Positions 6,028 to 7,595 of a DNA stretch of 7,595 nucleotides are shown in pieces. Position 1 is the first letter of the stretch, and each line of letters begins with the position of its first letter. The DNA comes from Alphaproteobacteria bacterium (GTDB lineage Bacteria; Pseudomonadota; Alphaproteobacteria; UBA1280; UBA12223): positions 1-7,595 of the forward strand of contig DMEM01000097.1 in the NCBI GenBank assembly GCA_003450915.1. Direction: 5' to 3'. Under the pieces are notes generated by a model. It was not told the DNA's origin. It ran no database searches and was given only the letters and a program-made list of their open reading frames with translations. A program made the position numbers and the translations under genes.

Positions 6028-6745
6028 AAAAACTATAAATAAAATCAATTAACCAACCTGGGAAAACATTATTAATTAAGAAGTTTTCTAGCTGAATTAG
6101 TCCTCCTGATAAAATTAGTAAACCGATACCGATGAATAAGACACCCAAAAGTGTTTTAGCCAGTCCCGATCCTTTCATTAACTTAGCTTTAAACTTATGC
6201 ATAGATTTTTGCGATAACATCCCCATTGCTAAAACTGGCGTTGCTATACCTAATGAAAAAACAAGCATAATAGATGCAGCATAAATTAACTGTTCACCTT
6301 GAGCTGCTAAACCAATTGCTGCTCCTAAAGTTGGACCGACACAAGGTACCCAAACAGTACCTAATAATATACCTAGAATATATTGACCTTTCAATCCGTT
6401 AAAATTCATTAATGATATTTTACTATGCACCCCACTTACAGACCATGACATGACCGACGAAAACTTTTGATATAATCTATCAGAAACCATCACTAAACCA
6501 AATATAATCATTAAAGTTGAAGTTACTGCTTGTAAAGCTGCTTGATTTAAGCCCATTGAAAGACCAATTGTTGCAAAAAATAAACCAAATAAAGTAAACG
6601 ATGTTACTAAACCAAGTGACAACATTAGAGGGCCTTTTTTATGAGCATCTAAAGACCCTACTAATATTATCGGCAACAGAGGTAACACACAAGGAGATAA
6701 AATAGATACGATACCAGCGATATACGCTAATAAGAAACTAAACAT
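6026..6745 (-). CDS. ccdA: CcdA/DsbD-type membrane thiol-disulfide electron carrier
   Basis: Inner-membrane protein of the CcdA family (the transmembrane domain of DsbD), which carries reducing equivalents from cytoplasmic thioredoxin to periplasmic partners. The 239-residue length and about six hydrophobic segments (roughly 4-30, 40-62, 68-88, 122-147, 153-175, 196-216) fit CcdA, with no attached thioredoxin domains. The two family cysteines are present, each beside prolines: SPCVLPLLP (17-25, Cys19) and WVPCVGPTLG (132-141, Cys135). ATG 6743-6745 follows the upstream stop after a single base, and its ribosome site (GAAGAGGAT) lies within the last codons of the thioredoxin gene, so translation is probably coupled. 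The partner is therefore probably the exported thioredoxin encoded just upstream. The client pathway (cytochrome c maturation, disulfide repair or metal stress) cannot be told from the window. Confidence 0.9.
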   Translation of the reverse strand: MFSFLLAYIAGIVSILSPCVLPLLPIILVGSLDAHKKGPLMLSLGLVTSFTLFGLFFATIGLSMGLNQAALQAVTSTLMIIFGLVMVSDRLYQKFSSVMSWSVSGVHSKISLMNFNGLKGQYILGILLGTVWVPCVGPTLGAAIGLAAQGEQLIYAASIMLVFSLGIATPVLAMGMLSQKSMHKFKAKLMKGSGLAKTLLGVLFIGIGLLILSGGLIQLENFLINNVFPGWLIDFIYSF

Positions 6746-6746
6746 C

Positions 6747-7238
6747 TTAATATCCTCTTCTTACCTTTTTCTTATCTGCTTTAACCCCTTTTTCAAATTG
6801 AGCTAGTAGAGCTTCTTCTTTTACTTGACCTACAGATCTATTAATCTCTTTTTTGTTGTTAAATACTATAATTGTACTTTGAGAACCAGCTCTGAATTTT
6901 TTAACAGCCTGTTTATCTTTATCATAATTTATTCTAAAGAATTTTGCGTTAGGATAAAGCGATGTTGCTTTTTCTAAAATCGGGTGCTGTCTGGCACACA
7001 CTGGGCAACCATCTTTGTATATATCAACAATAATCATATCACCATTTGATAGAGCTCTTTGAAACTTTTTAGAAGAATAGTTCATCATTGTAGCACTTTT
7101 AGTACTTGATGTTACATTCACTTCTCCATGCTTACCTTTATCATGTCCTTGCATTGCTAATGCAGAAGTTGCAAATGAAGCTGTTACCAAAGCAATTGAT
7201 GCCACAGCAAATGATTTTTTTATACTTAATAATCTCAT
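6747..7238 (-). CDS. Exported thioredoxin-fold protein with CPVC active site
   Basis: Predicted periplasmic thiol-disulfide protein, 163 residues. The signal peptide is MRLLSIKKSFAVASIALVTA plus SFATSALA, with cleavage likely before Met29 and a possible Sec route. A short His/Met-containing stretch follows (MQGHDKGKHG, then MM at 51-52), which could bind metal, though this is speculative. The thioredoxin domain spans about 52-150: strand MIIVDIYKDG (68-77), the active site Cys78-Pro-Val-Cys81, FFRINYDKDK (100-109), and SQSTIIVFNNKKE (119-131). Where thioredoxins normally have cis-proline before Thr, this protein has Ser-Thr (residues 121-122); I recall similar QST sequences in a known group of CcdA-linked thioredoxins. 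The C-terminus is basic (KADKKKVRRGY). ATG 7236-7238 is preceded by AAAGGA with about eight bases spacing. It is the first gene of the pair with ccdA and likely receives electrons from it. Confidence 0.88.
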   Translation of the reverse strand: MRLLSIKKSFAVASIALVTASFATSALAMQGHDKGKHGEVNVTSSTKSATMMNYSSKKFQRALSNGDMIIVDIYKDGCPVCARQHPILEKATSLYPNAKFFRINYDKDKQAVKKFRAGSQSTIIVFNNKKEINRSVGQVKEEALLAQFEKGVKADKKKVRRGY

Positions 7239-7280
7239 TGTTCTTTTCCTTTATTTTATTACTAATGATTAATATGTAAA

Positions 7281-7300
7281 GTTAACCTTTAACAATTATA
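7281..7300 (-). promoter_or_regulatory. Candidate promoter region for the thioredoxin-ccdA pair
   Basis: On the minus strand a perfect TATAAT lies at 7295-7300, but the expected -35 position holds only a T run. About ten bases downstream, GTTAA-CCT-TTAAC (7281-7293) forms a dyad across the predicted start. A second option, TTTACA-16-TAAAAT nearer the gene, would start transcription almost at the ribosome site. The assignment is tentative. Confidence 0.3.
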
Positions 7301-7330
7301 TATTCTGGGAAAAAGAGAAAAAAGTTACAA

Positions 7331-7357
7331 AAAAAAGAACCTCATCTGAGGTTCTTT
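7331..7357 (-). terminator. Rho-independent terminator of the gene entering from the right edge
   Basis: AAAGAACCTCA (7334-7344) and TGAGGTTCTTT (7347-7357) form an 11-base perfect inverted repeat. On the minus strand the stem is followed by a T run (the A run at 7329-7336 on the plus strand). It begins five bases after the stop codon at 7362-7364. Confidence 0.85.
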
Positions 7358-7361
7358 AAAT

Positions 7362-7595
7362 TTAGTAAGCTGGAATGTTAATATAGATATTTTTACCATC
7401 GGGGCTAGACCATTGCATCGTATATAACCTACCTTGATGCAATTGACGCAGCAACATACTTTCAGATACTGTAATATTACTTACACTAATTGCTGTGCCA
7501 CTATCTCCTAAATTATCAATTTTACCTTCTGTTCTATTAATAATTTCAGCAATAATTCTTTGCTTTTGGCTTTCTGCAAATTCTTTATTTCCTAC
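7362..7595 (-). CDS. C-terminal 77 residues of an unrecognised protein (start outside window)
   Basis: One frame is open from the right edge to TAA at 7362-7364 and is followed immediately by a strong terminator, which supports it as a real gene end. The visible part has an amphipathic helix (FAESQKQRIIAEIINRT), then a strand-rich end (TAISVSNITVSES, GRLYTMQW, KNIYINIPAY). The order of helix, strand with serine/threonine turns, and final strands loosely recalls the C-terminal end of LPP20-type lipoproteins, but the match is too weak to assign. The start, any signal peptide and the full length are not visible. It lies upstream of the thioredoxin gene in the same direction and is separated from it by the terminator. 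Confidence 0.65.
   Translation of the reverse strand, partial: VGNKEFAESQKQRIIAEIINRTEGKIDNLGDSGTAISVSNITVSESMLLRQLHQGRLYTMQWSSPDGKNIYINIPAY

Overview
The window is AT-rich (roughly one third G+C by eye) and looks like a chromosomal housekeeping segment of a Gram-negative bacterium, probably a low-GC proteobacterium. The signs are Sec signal peptides on small exported proteins, a CcdA-type membrane electron carrier paired with an exported thioredoxin, and an E. coli-like acetyl-CoA synthetase. The glycyl-tRNA synthetase is the single-chain dimeric type rather than the two-subunit GlyQ/GlyS enzyme usual in gammaproteobacteria, so it may mark the lineage. I cannot name the genus. I see no tRNA, rRNA, CRISPR, phage or insertion-sequence feature.

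Layout. 1-254 (minus) is the start of a membrane-anchored DUF2726-like gene that leaves the window. 321-1688 (minus) is glycyl-tRNA synthetase, with a good promoter at 1761-1789 and a terminator at 282-304. 1894-2511 (plus) is an unrecognised cytoplasmic protein ending at a strong terminator. 2694-3086 and 3202-3573 (plus) are two small exported proteins that are clearly paralogous, each with its own promoter and terminator. 3633-4013 is a gene-free stretch with several dyads and repeats and one near-consensus promoter. 4014-5978 (plus) is acs. 6026-6745 and 6747-7238 (minus) are a tightly coupled ccdA/thioredoxin pair. Acs and ccdA converge on one bidirectional terminator. 7362-7595 (minus) is the 3' end of another gene with a strong terminator.

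How the genes relate. Most genes are separate transcription units with easily seen promoters or hairpin terminators. The only clear operon is thioredoxin-ccdA, whose products would carry reducing power from the cytoplasm to the periplasm. The two exported paralogues each keep two cysteines in the predicted mature protein, so they could depend on periplasmic thiol chemistry, but that link is only an inference. Acs links free acetate to acetyl-CoA, and its long upstream region is the part of the window that looks most like a control region.

No obviously new multi-gene system is visible. The most worthwhile unknowns are the exported paralogue pair, the orphan 205-residue protein, the acs upstream region, and the thioredoxin with serine in place of the usual cis-proline.
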